A DNA stretch of 64,000 nt from an uncultured Phocaeicola sp. (GCA_944321335.1 CALUKX010000002.1:62001-126000), one strand, 5' to 3'. Shown: positions 15,710 through 23,533, numbered from the stretch's first letter. Program-made: numbers and translations. The notes: generated from the letters alone by a model not told the origin.

Positions 15710-16117
15710 TCACATGTCGCCCAAATATGATTTCACTTCTTTCATGAAATCATCGAGAGAACGGACAATCACATACTTGTAACCGTCCGCAGTTATCTTG
15801 GCCTCCCATTCTTTCTGTGATTCACGTTGCTTTCCGGTACGTGTCTTCGTTTCGATCAGGAGGGCCCCGTAAAAACGGTTGCTTTTCAACAGAATCAGGT
15901 CAGCGACACCGGCAAGTACACCTTCCGCCTTCAACCGGGCACCCGAAACAGCGTCACGCCGTCCGCCGTTCGGTACCGCAAAAAGATTGTGTCTCATTTT
16001 CGGGTACTGGAGCCGGAACCAGTTTACCATAGCCGTCTGGATGCGGTGTTCCTCATCATCCTGCTTTTTCCGGCTTCCTGACTTCTTGTTAAGTTTCAGC
16101 ATTTCTTCAAATTTCAT
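15710..16117 (-). CDS. VRR-NUC domain nuclease
   Basis: The 135-residue product matches the virus-type PD-(D/E)XK nuclease fold: FAVPNGGRRD, GARLKAEGVLAGVADL (with the metal-binding Asp), LLIETKT (E-x-K) and QKEWEAKI. Stand-alone VRR-NUC proteins in phages are thought to act as Holliday-junction or structure-specific nucleases. It starts inside the preceding small gene (11-base overlap). The gap to the next gene (about 70 bases) shows nothing notable. Confidence 0.88.
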   Translation of the reverse strand: MKFEEMLKLNKKSGSRKKQDDEEHRIQTAMVNWFRLQYPKMRHNLFAVPNGGRRDAVSGARLKAEGVLAGVADLILLKSNRFYGALLIETKTRTGKQRESQKEWEAKITADGYKYVIVRSLDDFMKEVKSYLGDM

Positions 16118-16319
16118 TGGTATGCCTCCGAAAATTCACGTGGGATAAAGCATCCGACCGGGATAATCTTAGATTCCTCGATAGAGGAATGGATTTCACG
16201 CTTTTCATAAACGCTCCCTCTTTCCATGTCTTCAAGACTCTGCCGGCAATGTATTTGTTCAGCATCCTTTTCGGGTCGCTTGTCTTGCAGCGAATCTCAG
16301 TTTTACGTGTTTCTATCAT
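16107..16319 (-). CDS. Hypothetical small basic phage protein
   Basis: The 70-residue product is basic (MIETRKTEIRCKTSDPKR, then SRNLRLSRSDALS). It begins at an ATGA overlap with the HU-like gene stop and ends 11 bases into the VRR-NUC gene. These overlaps are the main support that it is real. No family is recognised. Confidence 0.5.
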   Translation of the reverse strand: MIETRKTEIRCKTSDPKRMLNKYIAGRVLKTWKEGAFMKSVKSIPLSRNLRLSRSDALSHVNFRRHTNEI

Positions 16320-16588
16320 TTCATCTTATCTTTTAAGGTTTTACTCGGTATGAACTTCACAGTACGGCGTTCAGGGATATGTATCGTTTTCTTCCGTGTT
16401 ATATCCTGTCCGGTTTTCGCTTTGCGTACCACAACCCGGTAGGTACCGAACCCACGCAGGAAAATGCTTTCCCCTTTGGAGAAGGTTTCACTCATGATTT
16501 CCATAATTCCCTCTACGGCATTGATAGCCGTTGACATCTTCATTCCTGTCTTGGTGGAGAGTATCTCCGCCACTTCGTTCTTTGTCAT
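16316..16588 (-). CDS. HU/IHF-family DNA-binding protein
   Basis: The 90-residue product has the standard HU layout: N-terminal helices (MTKNEVAEILSTKTG, STAINAVEGIMEIM), then the beta saddle (LRGFGTYRVVVRKAKTGQD) and arm (KKTIHIPERRTVKF), ending PSKTLKD. It would bend or package DNA, assisting replication or recombination. Its N-terminal coding part lies inside the 3' end of the upstream small gene, in another frame. Confidence 0.9.
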   Translation of the reverse strand: MTKNEVAEILSTKTGMKMSTAINAVEGIMEIMSETFSKGESIFLRGFGTYRVVVRKAKTGQDITRKKTIHIPERRTVKFIPSKTLKDKMK

Positions 16589-16742
16589 AGTGATCTAATT
16601 TTTTATTGAGTTTCTTAATCATGTTGTTGAACTGCCTGATTTTATCCTGTTCACGTGTGCTTTTGGCGTGTACCCGGTAGAACCCGGCAGCTTGACCAAG
16701 GTATCGAATCATTGTTTCGACATCGGTTTTAGAGATTTCCAT
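16488..16742 (-). CDS. Hypothetical small phage protein overlapping the HU-like gene
   Basis: The 84-residue product begins with an organised helical segment (MEISKTDVETMIRYLGQAAG, then KIRQFNNMIKKLNKKLDHY). After about residue 52 the sequence becomes irregular, which is where it enters the HU gene in another frame for 101 bases. It starts 14 bases inside the helicase gene. The first 50 residues look real; the overlapping tail is probably just tolerated. Function is unknown. Confidence 0.55.
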   Translation of the reverse strand: MEISKTDVETMIRYLGQAAGFYRVHAKSTREQDKIRQFNNMIKKLNKKLDHYDKERSGGDTLHQDRNEDVNGYQCRRGNYGNHE

Positions 16743-18144
16743 CGAATTTCAGTTGAAACATTGAATTTACAAGTTCATCGAAATACTGTCTGTCAGTTGG
16801 TATCTCATCATCGGAAGCCATGATTTCGTTGGCGATGCTCCTTTTCTTGTAGATGATCTGATACAGATAATGGTCAATCGTGCCGCTACCGATAAGGTAA
16901 TAGCAGGTAACATTATCCTTCTGGCCGATACGATGTGCACGGTCCTCACACTGCAGGCAGTCTGCATAGGTCCACGGAAATTCAATGAATGCAACATTAC
17001 TGGCGGCTGTCAGCGTCAGGCCGACACCGGCAGCCTTGATGGAACAGACAATCAGCTTTACTTCCGGATTCTGCTGGAATGCGTCCACGGCAGCCTGTTT
17101 CATGACCGGACTGTCACGCCCGGTAACGGTTACCGCTTTCGGGAAAGCCTTCTTCAGTTCATCGACTATATCATGAAGGGAACAGAAGACAATCAGCTTC
17201 TTTCCAGATTCAAGAAACACCCGGATGAAATCGACGGCCTGTTTCACCTTTCCATGTGCAGCGATGGAACGCAACGCCATGAACTGGACCAGAGCCTTCA
17301 TCCGCATCTTCCTTCTGACTTCCTCATCGGTGCATCCACGGTATTCACGCAGATATTCTTCAAGGTTCTCTTGTGCGGTATTGTATTCCTCTTCGTTGGA
17401 AATGTTCACGTACAGGTCGCAACGTGTCTTGTCCGGAAGCTGTTTGAGGACTTTCGCCTTTTCACGCCGTATCATGCAGCGGCTGTACAACAGTCCGGAA
17501 AGCACGTTCAGGTTCCGCCCGTCGGCAAAGTCGATCAGGAACTGTGACTTGCCACCGAACTCTTTCAGACGTTCCATGATGGAAAGCTGTGAAACCAAAT
17601 CTTCCGGACGGTTGACCACCGGCGTACCGGAAAGGAGGATGATATATTCCTTACCGATGCAGATACCCTTGGCAAACTTGGTCTGCTGTGTGGAGGCATC
17701 CTTCACACGGTGACTTTCGTCGAGGATAACGGACCGGAACATCTTAATCTGTTGTGCGAACACGACATCTTTCAGCCGGAATGATCTGGAGGAACCCTTG
17801 ATTTCCCAGACAAAATATTTTTTCAGGCTTTCATAATTGACAACGGCCACATGGAACATACCCATCTGCAGGAGGTATGGCCATGTGGTCGCATTACCGT
17901 TATCCAGAACAAGAGCCTTCTTGTCTGTGAACTTCTCGAACTCACGTTTCCAGTTTATCTTCAAAGAGGAAGGACATATAACAAGCGCAGGATAGGCACC
18001 GGCTGTATCGACAACGCCGATTGACTGCAACGTCTTTCCCAATCCCGGTTCATCGCCCAGAAAGAACCGTTTCCATTTCAAACCCTGAATAATCCCTTCT
18101 TCCTGATAGGGATAGGGATTCACTTTAAGATTGTGATGAAGCAT
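16729..18144 (-). CDS. SNF2-family DEAD-box-like helicase (phage type)
   Basis: The 471-residue protein has Walker A DEPGLGKT (31-38), DESH (142-145, motif II), LSGTPVVNR (motif III) and the second RecA-like domain with AAGVGLTLTAA and AHRIGQ (motif VI). This compact two-domain form without accessory domains is common in phages. It is expected to move along double-stranded DNA using ATP, and may help replication or recombination with the RecT/nuclease module just upstream. Confidence 0.92.
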   Translation of the reverse strand: MLHHNLKVNPYPYQEEGIIQGLKWKRFFLGDEPGLGKTLQSIGVVDTAGAYPALVICPSSLKINWKREFEKFTDKKALVLDNGNATTWPYLLQMGMFHVAVVNYESLKKYFVWEIKGSSRSFRLKDVVFAQQIKMFRSVILDESHRVKDASTQQTKFAKGICIGKEYIILLSGTPVVNRPEDLVSQLSIMERLKEFGGKSQFLIDFADGRNLNVLSGLLYSRCMIRREKAKVLKQLPDKTRCDLYVNISNEEEYNTAQENLEEYLREYRGCTDEEVRRKMRMKALVQFMALRSIAAHGKVKQAVDFIRVFLESGKKLIVFCSLHDIVDELKKAFPKAVTVTGRDSPVMKQAAVDAFQQNPEVKLIVCSIKAAGVGLTLTAASNVAFIEFPWTYADCLQCEDRAHRIGQKDNVTCYYLIGSGTIDHYLYQIIYKKRSIANEIMASDDEIPTDRQYFDELVNSMFQLKFDGNL

Positions 18145-18337
18145 CTTTCTTTTTTAATGGTTTGTACTTCCATCCGTTCAATTCATATACCCGTTTCCGG
18201 GCCTCTTCCGGGTCTGTGAACATATAAGGTTCATTGTACACCGGAGAGGACGTTACTATTCCGTTCCGGCTGAAATCGCATTGGTATATGCGGTACATGC
18301 CGCCGGATTTAATGTAGTGGTATTCTCCTTCTTTCAT
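18125..18337 (-). CDS. Hypothetical small phage protein
   Basis: The 70-residue product looks beta-rich (EGEYHYIKSGGMYRIYQCDF) with a helix near PEEARKRVYELNG and a basic tail. It overlaps the helicase start by 20 bases, which supports operon membership. Function is unknown. Confidence 0.6.
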   Translation of the reverse strand: MKEGEYHYIKSGGMYRIYQCDFSRNGIVTSSPVYNEPYMFTDPEEARKRVYELNGWKYKPLKKKDASSQS

Positions 18338-18351
18338 GTGTGTACTCCTTT

Positions 18352-18786
18352 TTATCTGAATCGATCTACTTCTTCCAGCAACGCTTTCTTATCTGTGCCA
18401 TGCAGATAACGACGTAGGATAATGTCCACGCAACGGTGATAGAACCCGTCGAACTCCGTTTCATCCATCGCCGCAAAGGAAATACTTCCTTCCCGATAGA
18501 CGTCACGGCCGGAAATAGTGACTACAGCACTCAATCCGAGGTCTATCTTCAACGACTGCAACAGATCATCCTCACTGTATATGTTCAGTTCGTCCTGCAA
18601 CCTGTACGGGAGATTATCGAACGTGAGCCGTATCAAGGCAAAGAACTTCTTGTGAAATTCGTAGTTACGTGGTTTCTTTATCTCACACAGCACCTTTGAA
18701 CCGACCTTCAGCCGTTTCTTTTCGTCATAGTCACTGTCATACATCGGCACAAGACCGTTCTCCGTCACTTGGCAGTAGATTTTCAT
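18352..18786 (-). CDS. DUF1367-like phage protein
   Basis: The 144-residue product shows the family's central block, KVLCEIKKPRNYEFHKKFFALI, and the helical C-terminal part. Members occur in many temperate phages near recombination and replication genes, including lambdoid ones. Their function is unknown; a role in recombination (a NinB-like area) is only suggested by context. Here it lies between the RecE-like nuclease and the helicase. Confidence 0.78.
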   Translation of the reverse strand: MKIYCQVTENGLVPMYDSDYDEKKRLKVGSKVLCEIKKPRNYEFHKKFFALIRLTFDNLPYRLQDELNIYSEDDLLQSLKIDLGLSAVVTISGRDVYREGSISFAAMDETEFDGFYHRCVDIILRRYLHGTDKKALLEEVDRFR

Positions 18787-18795
18787 CAGTGTTTG

Positions 18796-19455
18796 TCAAT
18801 TCAAGTTGAGGCACCAATACTGGAATGCCAGTTCTTCATATTTTTCACGCCCACGGTTGTAGATTTCATCGCCACGCCGTATATGCTTCTTGAAAACCAG
18901 ACAGTTCTTTTTGGAAATGGCGTAGATGAAGTCACGTTCCGAACGGGCGATATCCATGTACCATGCACGTGAGCGGTCCCAGTCGAAGAAATCAATCGCT
19001 TCTTCGAACTGTTTCTGTGTAGATGCGAACGTACTTTTCAGGTCACCTCCAAATCCGATTCCGTCCAACCACCAGTCCCACTTGCAACGGGTATCAAGGT
19101 GGAAAGGGAAAGAACCGTATTCGAAGAGCTGCTGCTTGTTTACCATGAACCGTTGCGTTTCAGCCGTTTCAAGGACCAGCCGGAGAAATTCATCTTTCCG
19201 TGCTTCCATCTTCAATGACCTGTACATTTCACGAGCAAGCCCGAACTCGTCGGGAGTGTACTGTACATCATCCACCATATAGCGGTAATAATTGACCCTT
19301 GCCGGTTCGGTTATGATGGCATCGACCAGTGTACCGAAACGGAACGCCTCTTCCTTATTACCGTACTGCATACGTGGATGGAGCATGTTTTTCAGTTCAG
19401 TGAGGTCAGAGTTACTGACCTCACTTCTGTTATAATAGGCATCGGGGTTACTCAT
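18796..19455 (-). CDS. RecE-like PD-(D/E)XK exonuclease
   Basis: The 219-residue product has the family pattern: an N-terminal NSDLTELKNML helix, FRFGTLVDAII, CKWDWWLDGIGFGGDLKST (Asp...Asp-Leu-Lys, metal site), then a Gln-containing helix (FDWDRSRAWYMD). It would trim double-stranded DNA ends to give single strands for the RecT annealing protein encoded two genes upstream. It begins two bases before the stop-adjacent region of the coiled-coil gene (1-base gap). Confidence 0.82.
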   Translation of the reverse strand: MSNPDAYYNRSEVSNSDLTELKNMLHPRMQYGNKEEAFRFGTLVDAIITEPARVNYYRYMVDDVQYTPDEFGLAREMYRSLKMEARKDEFLRLVLETAETQRFMVNKQQLFEYGSFPFHLDTRCKWDWWLDGIGFGGDLKSTFASTQKQFEEAIDFFDWDRSRAWYMDIARSERDFIYAISKKNCLVFKKHIRRGDEIYNRGREKYEELAFQYWCLNLN

Positions 19456-19456
19456 A

Positions 19457-20665
19457 TCACTTTGCTTTTACTTCGTCTTCATATATCACATACTGTGATT
19501 CGATGGTACGAGGATCCTTCTTGTCGTTGGCGGCTTTTTCGGCTGTGGTGACCATGAATTTCAGTTTCTTGGCCAGTTCATCCACACTCATGCCGGCACC
19601 TTCCTCCACCCACCAGAGATTGATAATGTCGAGGAACCCACGTGGATCAGTGACAACCACCTTCTTCTTCACCTGTGTCTTGGGCTGGTAGGTGGCGACA
19701 CTTACGCTGGAAGAATCGAAAAGGGAGCAAGCCTGTGCCTGTTTCTCCTTCAGTTCCATGCGCTGTTTCTCTTCCTGTTCCTTGCGGATTCGTTCCTCTT
19801 CACGACGTTTGGCTTCTTCCGCTTCACGCTTCTGCATTTCGTACTTGCGTCTTGCAGCTTCTTCCTCACCGGCTTTCTGGATGGCCTCCAGCTCCATCTT
19901 TTTGGAAGGGAACAGCTCCAGAATGTTGTCACGGTTACTTTCCATTTCGAACTTGTACTGTTCGCAGAACTGGGATTTCAGCTGGTATGCAACATCATTT
20001 ACGATAGAGGTAAGCGTTGCCGCCTCCACTTCAACCGGACGGACGACGTTAGACCGGAAGATTGTTCCGGTCAACGCTTCTTCAGTCAGTTCGACCGGGA
20101 AGGTCCTTATCTGGTTCAGTACGATGCTGAAGTTTTCAAGAGTGACGGAAGAGTTAAGGCGGTTCAGTTCGTTGTACTGGTTATTCAAGTAGCGGTTGAA
20201 AGACTGCTTGAACTCCATTTCAACATCTGAACGGTATTTCTTCTTTGCGGATTCGATACGCATCCGTCTTTCCTCTTCACGCCGTTTGGCTTCTGCCTCC
20301 GCACGCTTCTTGGCGGCGTATTCGTTACGCAAAGCCTGTAGCCGGTTTGGGACAGTATTCGGTTTGGAAGGGTCCACTTCGTTTTCCATCGAAGTATAGG
20401 CCGAACGGACAACATCAAATATCTTGGTAACCGGCGACCGTTTTTCGTTCATCTTCACCACCGTTTTCCGTGCACGGTCAATGAAGGTTGCCGCTTCCTG
20501 ATCCAATTCGTCGGTCATGCCGTATGCTTCAATCTTCTGCAACAGACGCTGACCGAACTCGATGCAGCGGTCATGGGAAATCTGGTTTTCTTTAAAGGCT
20601 ACCGGGGCCTGTGAAACTATCAGCTGGATATTTTCCTGCTGAACAACTGCTAACTGTGTATCCAT
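19457..20665 (-). CDS. Coiled-coil phage protein between RecT and nuclease
   Basis: The 402-residue product has two long charged helical tracts rich in Lys, Arg, Glu and Ala (about 115-145 and 255-300: EAKRREEERR and RKEQEEKQRMELKEK). Between them is a folded-looking part, and a C-terminal domain follows (DPRGFLDIINLWWVEEG). No enzymatic motif is seen. Proteins of this type are often encoded between RecT and its nuclease in Bacteroides phages. It may act as a scaffold or DNA-end factor, which is inference only. Confidence 0.75.
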   Translation of the reverse strand: MDTQLAVVQQENIQLIVSQAPVAFKENQISHDRCIEFGQRLLQKIEAYGMTDELDQEAATFIDRARKTVVKMNEKRSPVTKIFDVVRSAYTSMENEVDPSKPNTVPNRLQALRNEYAAKKRAEAEAKRREEERRMRIESAKKKYRSDVEMEFKQSFNRYLNNQYNELNRLNSSVTLENFSIVLNQIRTFPVELTEEALTGTIFRSNVVRPVEVEAATLTSIVNDVAYQLKSQFCEQYKFEMESNRDNILELFPSKKMELEAIQKAGEEEAARRKYEMQKREAEEAKRREEERIRKEQEEKQRMELKEKQAQACSLFDSSSVSVATYQPKTQVKKKVVVTDPRGFLDIINLWWVEEGAGMSVDELAKKLKFMVTTAEKAANDKKDPRTIESQYVIYEDEVKAK

Positions 20666-20690
20666 ATCTATGATTATTTAAAGGTTTAAC

Positions 20691-21701
20691 TTAGAATGCT
20701 CCATCATCTTCAGGCATTTCTTCTTTCGGGGCCGCTGGAGTATCTGCCGGAGCGGTACCACCATCGCCGGCAGATTGACCGTCGCCGGCATACTGGACAC
20801 CAGACGAATAGTCAGGTGAATTTTCGAAAGGAGGATTAGGATCCTGATTCATTTGCTGTACGTCACCGAGGTTATAGAAGTCGTCCATCAGCTGTGAATC
20901 CTCCGGCTGTTCTGACTGGAGTTCGGTTCCTTTACCGATACGGACTTTCGGGTAAGTCTTGAAGGCGTGCTTGATACATTTCGCCATGAGGAAACCGGTG
21001 TCGATATTGCCGTTGTTGGAGCTATAGAGTTCATTCGGGTTTTTCACCCATTCGTTTCTGGTCTTATCCCAATATTTGTTATTCTCAGCAGAATAGTTTG
21101 AAAGACGTTCCCAGTCTTCCTGGAACATGACTGCATAATCGATTGAATTGTCCGTGCGTACAATCTTCATGAAGCAGGCAATAATGTCGCCCGACGTGTG
21201 AGGGAGGTTACAGGTGTACTTTACAGACTTGCGTTCGCCGTTGTCGGAGAAGGAGAAGTTGTCTTCCTTGTAGACAAGGACCGGATTGTCGGCATACTTG
21301 ATTTGTCCGCAACGGGCACGCAATACCAGTTCGCCATATCCGCTGATTGTTAGTACCAGACGTGGCTCATACTGCTTGACTCCACGTTCGTTCTGCCCTA
21401 TACAGAACCGGCGGCCCTGAAGGTAACACAAGGCACGTACACCCGGCTCAACGGATAGACCACATACGGCCAGATCGATGAATGCGGTGAAGATGGAAAA
21501 ATGCGTCACGTTGTTGGCAAATTCAGGCTTTTCAGACAACAGACGGTTGAAATAGATTGATTCACGTTCGTACGCTTCCTTTCCGTTACCCCAGAGGGTA
21601 TCATGGATAAGGATAAAACGTTGCTTCACATTTTCGTCCAAGATGATTTCGAGCGGCTTAATCTCATTAAGCTGATCGACGGTAAGATTAATGTTACTCA
21701 T
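20691..21701 (-). CDS. RecT-family single-strand annealing protein
   Basis: The product has 336 residues from the ATG at 21701 (MSNINLTVDQLNE). An upstream ATG at 21848 would add 49 residues of poor quality and is rejected. The core has FSIFTAFIDLAVCGLSVEP, LVLTISGYGELVLRARCGQI and the GFLMAKCIKHAFKTYPK region typical of RecT. The tail (~270-336) is acidic and Gly/Pro-rich. It pairs complementary single strands during phage recombination, together with the exonuclease encoded downstream. Confidence 0.9.
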   Translation of the reverse strand: MSNINLTVDQLNEIKPLEIILDENVKQRFILIHDTLWGNGKEAYERESIYFNRLLSEKPEFANNVTHFSIFTAFIDLAVCGLSVEPGVRALCYLQGRRFCIGQNERGVKQYEPRLVLTISGYGELVLRARCGQIKYADNPVLVYKEDNFSFSDNGERKSVKYTCNLPHTSGDIIACFMKIVRTDNSIDYAVMFQEDWERLSNYSAENNKYWDKTRNEWVKNPNELYSSNNGNIDTGFLMAKCIKHAFKTYPKVRIGKGTELQSEQPEDSQLMDDFYNLGDVQQMNQDPNPPFENSPDYSSGVQYAGDGQSAGDGGTAPADTPAAPKEEMPEDDGAF

Positions 21702-21986
21702 AATAATGTGTTTAGGAATTAATGAATATTGATATAGATTCTTTTCCGTGATGTGTATGAAACAGAAACGGGCAGCACCAACCCGTGGTGCCAGCCCGTT
21801 CCTAATCACATACATGAATACACACAAGAAAATGAATGCTGTGTACAATTAAATCAAACAAGGTACACCTTTCAGGCATTGCTTATCCCTTTCGGCTTCT
21901 TTCAGTCGTGTATAGCTTCATGAGCAAACCCAACGTTAGGATAAGAATGTTTGTTCCTGTCCGGTGTACCTTCCTCTGGTGGTTCG

Positions 21987-22067
21987 TGGACGGTGCAGGA
22001 ATCGAGCCCGCCTCACAGTCAAAATCCGGATTTGACTGTAATTGCTGCCATGCATATATAACCGCCC
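21987..22067 (-). tRNA. tRNA-like sequence 1 (abnormal anticodon arm)
   Basis: The acceptor stem pairs GGGCGGT with ACCGTCC (7 bp, one G-U). The T-arm is GCGGG-CTCGATT-CCTGC, with C instead of T at position 54. The D-arm has only three pairs, TGC/GCA. The anticodon region is a 9-bp stem, ACAGTCAAA/TTTGACTGT, with loop TCCGGAT, instead of 5 bp plus 7 nt. If the loop is read normally the anticodon would be CGG, but U33 is replaced by C. No CCA is encoded. It may be decayed or non-canonical. Confidence 0.45.
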
Positions 22068-22258
22068 GTTTTGTTCCGCCTGTGTTTCACAACAGGGACG
22101 GAACCTTCTTGTATTAGAACACCAATCCTGATAGTATCTACCACGGTACACTACGCACTGATGGGGATGGGTAATAAGACAGCGCCGGCCTAACTCCGCT
22201 CGACTTGTCAGGATTGTATTCACATGGTTGGTCCACAGACTTGTGATAGTAAAATTCG

Positions 22259-22327
22259 TTGCCGGAACGGGAATTGAACCCGTGACCTTTCCATTGCTGG
22301 AATGTTCTGCCGCTGAACTATCCGGCA
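22259..22327 (-). tRNA. tRNA-like sequence 2 (shortened anticodon loop)
   Basis: This is the clearest of the three. The acceptor is TGCCGGA/TCCGGCA, the D-arm is GTTC-AGCGGCA-GAAC, and the T-arm is ACGGG-TTCAATT-CCCGT, all perfectly paired. The anticodon arm is TTCCA-GCAA-TGGAA, 14 nt with a 4-nt loop where 17 nt and 7 are normal, so no standard anticodon can be read. The discriminator is A, and no CCA is encoded. Confidence 0.55.
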
Positions 22328-22566
22328 TACTTATATGTAGTTTATCCACTGAAGGATAATCATTGTCATACATACTACTCGCTTAATAAATGCTATCATA
22401 GTCCATCAATATGGAGTAATCACGACAACAGTCGCACAATCTCCAATATTGGCCGTAGGCTACCTAACTTCGCCGTCCTGTTCAGTTCCGCTATGTATTA
22501 CAGTTTGAGGCCGTGGTACTGTGCCTTGCGGATAACCTGCTAAATTTATGTCGCTTTTATAAGTAG

Positions 22567-22633
22567 AAGTCCGGAAGGGCATCGAACCCTCTCTGCATCC
22601 TTTTGATGTGTGCATCCTTTACACTACCGGACC
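22567..22633 (-). tRNA. tRNA-like sequence 3 (shortened anticodon arm)
   Basis: The acceptor is GGTCCGG/CCGGACT (first pair G-U), the D-arm is GTGT-AAAGGAT-GCAC, and the T-arm is GAGGG-TTCGATG-CCCTT. The anticodon arm is CATC-AAAAG-GATG, 13 nt rather than 17. The total is 67 nt with no encoded CCA. As with its neighbours, acceptor, D and T parts are good while the decoding part is abnormal. Confidence 0.5.
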
Positions 22634-22639
22634 GGATTG

Positions 22640-22912
22640 TTAGAAGTAGTCTTGCACGGTATTGTGCAATTCGATCAGCCGTGCCGTATCGTACTCGACT
22701 TTACCGGGACGTTTGCAAGGTTCAATCTTCCCTTGCCTGCGCCACCGGAGCACGTTACCTTGGCCGAACAGCCGGAAAGCCTCACGCTGTGAGATTTTAG
22801 GCGGAAGGTTGTTCTTAGCATCCGCCTTCATCATTGCTGTGATACGGGCCGCCAAATCGTTGATGAACGTGTCGTAGGTAACCATCTTGTCAGGGAATTG
22901 AATCTGCATCAT
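22640..22912 (-). CDS. Small phage DNA-binding-like protein
   Basis: The 90-residue product has a C-terminal segment that looks like a winged helix-turn-helix of the excisionase/MerR type (KISQREAFRLFGQGNVLRW, then RQGKIEPCKRPGKVEYDT). The N-terminal ~40 residues are helical. It is an early gene, third from the leftward promoter. An excisionase or Cro-like job is possible but not shown. It lies just before the tRNA-like cluster. Confidence 0.65.
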   Translation of the reverse strand: MMQIQFPDKMVTYDTFINDLAARITAMMKADAKNNLPPKISQREAFRLFGQGNVLRWRRQGKIEPCKRPGKVEYDTARLIELHNTVQDYF

Positions 22913-22915
22913 AGG

Positions 22916-23137
22916 TCATTCGTTAAGATTGTCTATAGGGATGAATCTGGAAAGTCTTCTTATCTCAATCAGGTTGAGAACTGCCAACGCATACAGAGGA
23001 AGGCAGCCGGAAGACACTAAGAGGATGAACAGGAGCAGATGCACACACATTACGAAGAGGGCGGCTTTCTGCCGGTTGGTGAGTGAACGGAACCATTTAA
23101 TTTCTTCACCGTAGACGGTAATCAGGAATCTTTTCAT
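22916..23137 (-). CDS. Small membrane protein, early phage operon
   Basis: The product has 73 residues from the ATG at 23137; an upstream ATG at 23185 adds 16 unlikely residues. A hydrophobic helix is clear (ALFVMCVHLLLFILLVSS), followed by a shorter one (LPLYALAVLNLI). The N-terminus is basic and amphipathic (FLITVYGEEIKWFRSLTNRQ). No family is recognised. It is encoded three bases from the next gene in the leftward operon. Confidence 0.6.
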   Translation of the reverse strand: MKRFLITVYGEEIKWFRSLTNRQKAALFVMCVHLLLFILLVSSGCLPLYALAVLNLIEIRRLSRFIPIDNLNE

Positions 23138-23160
23138 AGCAACTATTTTAAAGGTGAAAC

Positions 23161-23409
23161 TTATTTCAGTCTTGTCACGATGCAATAAGAATCGCTGTCG
23201 AAGGCACTGGAAGAGTATCTTCGATCAGGATTTGTTTTATGAATCTTTGAAAGGATAGTCCGTATTCTTGACGCTGTGAGGGTAAGACGGTCGAAACGCT
23301 TTTCTTCGCCAACAGCCATAAGCATAAAGGTGCCGATGAAGTCTGGCTTCATAACAATACCATCAACCACAACCGGCTGTTTTTTAGAATTTTCCTTTGA
23401 TTTGAACAT
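23161..23409 (-). CDS. First gene of the leftward early operon, unknown
   Basis: The 82-residue product starts basic (MFKSKENSKKQPVVV) and holds a helix (RLTLTASRIRTILSKIHKTN). It lies 72 bases downstream of the consensus early promoter and faces away from the HTH regulator gene, which is where a Cro- or antirepressor-like protein would be expected. The sequence itself shows no HTH I can identify. Confidence 0.6.
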   Translation of the reverse strand: MFKSKENSKKQPVVVDGIVMKPDFIGTFMLMAVGEEKRFDRLTLTASRIRTILSKIHKTNPDRRYSSSAFDSDSYCIVTRLK

Positions 23410-23480
23410 AACTGTTATTATATTTGCAAATTACTCTACTGTGTATTTATTGAATGTTTCTAACAGAAACTTTCTGAATG

Positions 23481-23514
23481 CAAAGATATACGGATTACCG
23501 TATATTGCAAATAA
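23481..23514 (-). promoter_or_regulatory. Leftward early phage promoter (Bacteroides consensus)
   Basis: On the minus strand TTTG, a 19-nt spacer and TATCTTTG (23488-23481) match the Bacteroides promoter TTTG-N19-TAnnTTTG exactly. Operator 1 lies within the spacer and touches the -7 box, so a bound repressor would block RNA polymerase. It drives the long minus-strand operon. Confidence 0.85.
23486..23505. promoter_or_regulatory. Operator 1 of lysogeny switch
   Basis: A perfect 8-bp inverted repeat, ATATACGG and CCGTATAT, around ATTA. The inner ATACGG-N4-CCGTAT recurs 30 bp away. It overlaps the spacer and -7 box of the leftward promoter. It is probably bound by the HTH protein encoded at 23573 as a dimer. 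Confidence 0.82.
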
Positions 23515-23517
23515 AAC

Positions 23518-23533
23518 ATACGGTTTTCCGTAT
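23518..23533. promoter_or_regulatory. Operator 2 of lysogeny switch
   Basis: ATACGG-TTTT-CCGTAT repeats the arms of operator 1 with a different centre. Centre-to-centre distance is 30 bp, close to three helical turns, so both sites face the same side of the DNA and could be bound cooperatively. It lies 40 bp before the regulator's start codon and could serve autoregulation. Confidence 0.82.

Larger units (their letters stand above)
21702..22639 (-). other. Non-coding region with tRNA-like cluster and hairpins
   Basis: About 940 bases without a credible protein gene. It holds three tRNA-like cloverleafs on the minus strand (listed separately). A strong hairpin spans 22073-22104 (GTTCCG/CGGAAC plus CCTGT/ACAGG). 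A larger imperfect hairpin spans 22409-22449 (ATATGGAG with CTCCAATAT, inner CGAC-AACA-GTCG). A D-arm-like stretch near 22139-22156 may be a further decayed tRNA. Open frames across it read like translated tRNA and are rejected. Confidence 0.7.

Noticed and set aside
21836..22117. 93-codon + strand frame in the same region
   Set aside because: Crosses the first tRNA-like sequence, is low in normal composition and lacks a promoter.
21936..22373. 145-codon minus-strand frame across the tRNA-like region
   Set aside because: Its text (SSAAEHSSNGKVTGSIPVPA) is the classic result of translating a tRNA gene. No protein support.
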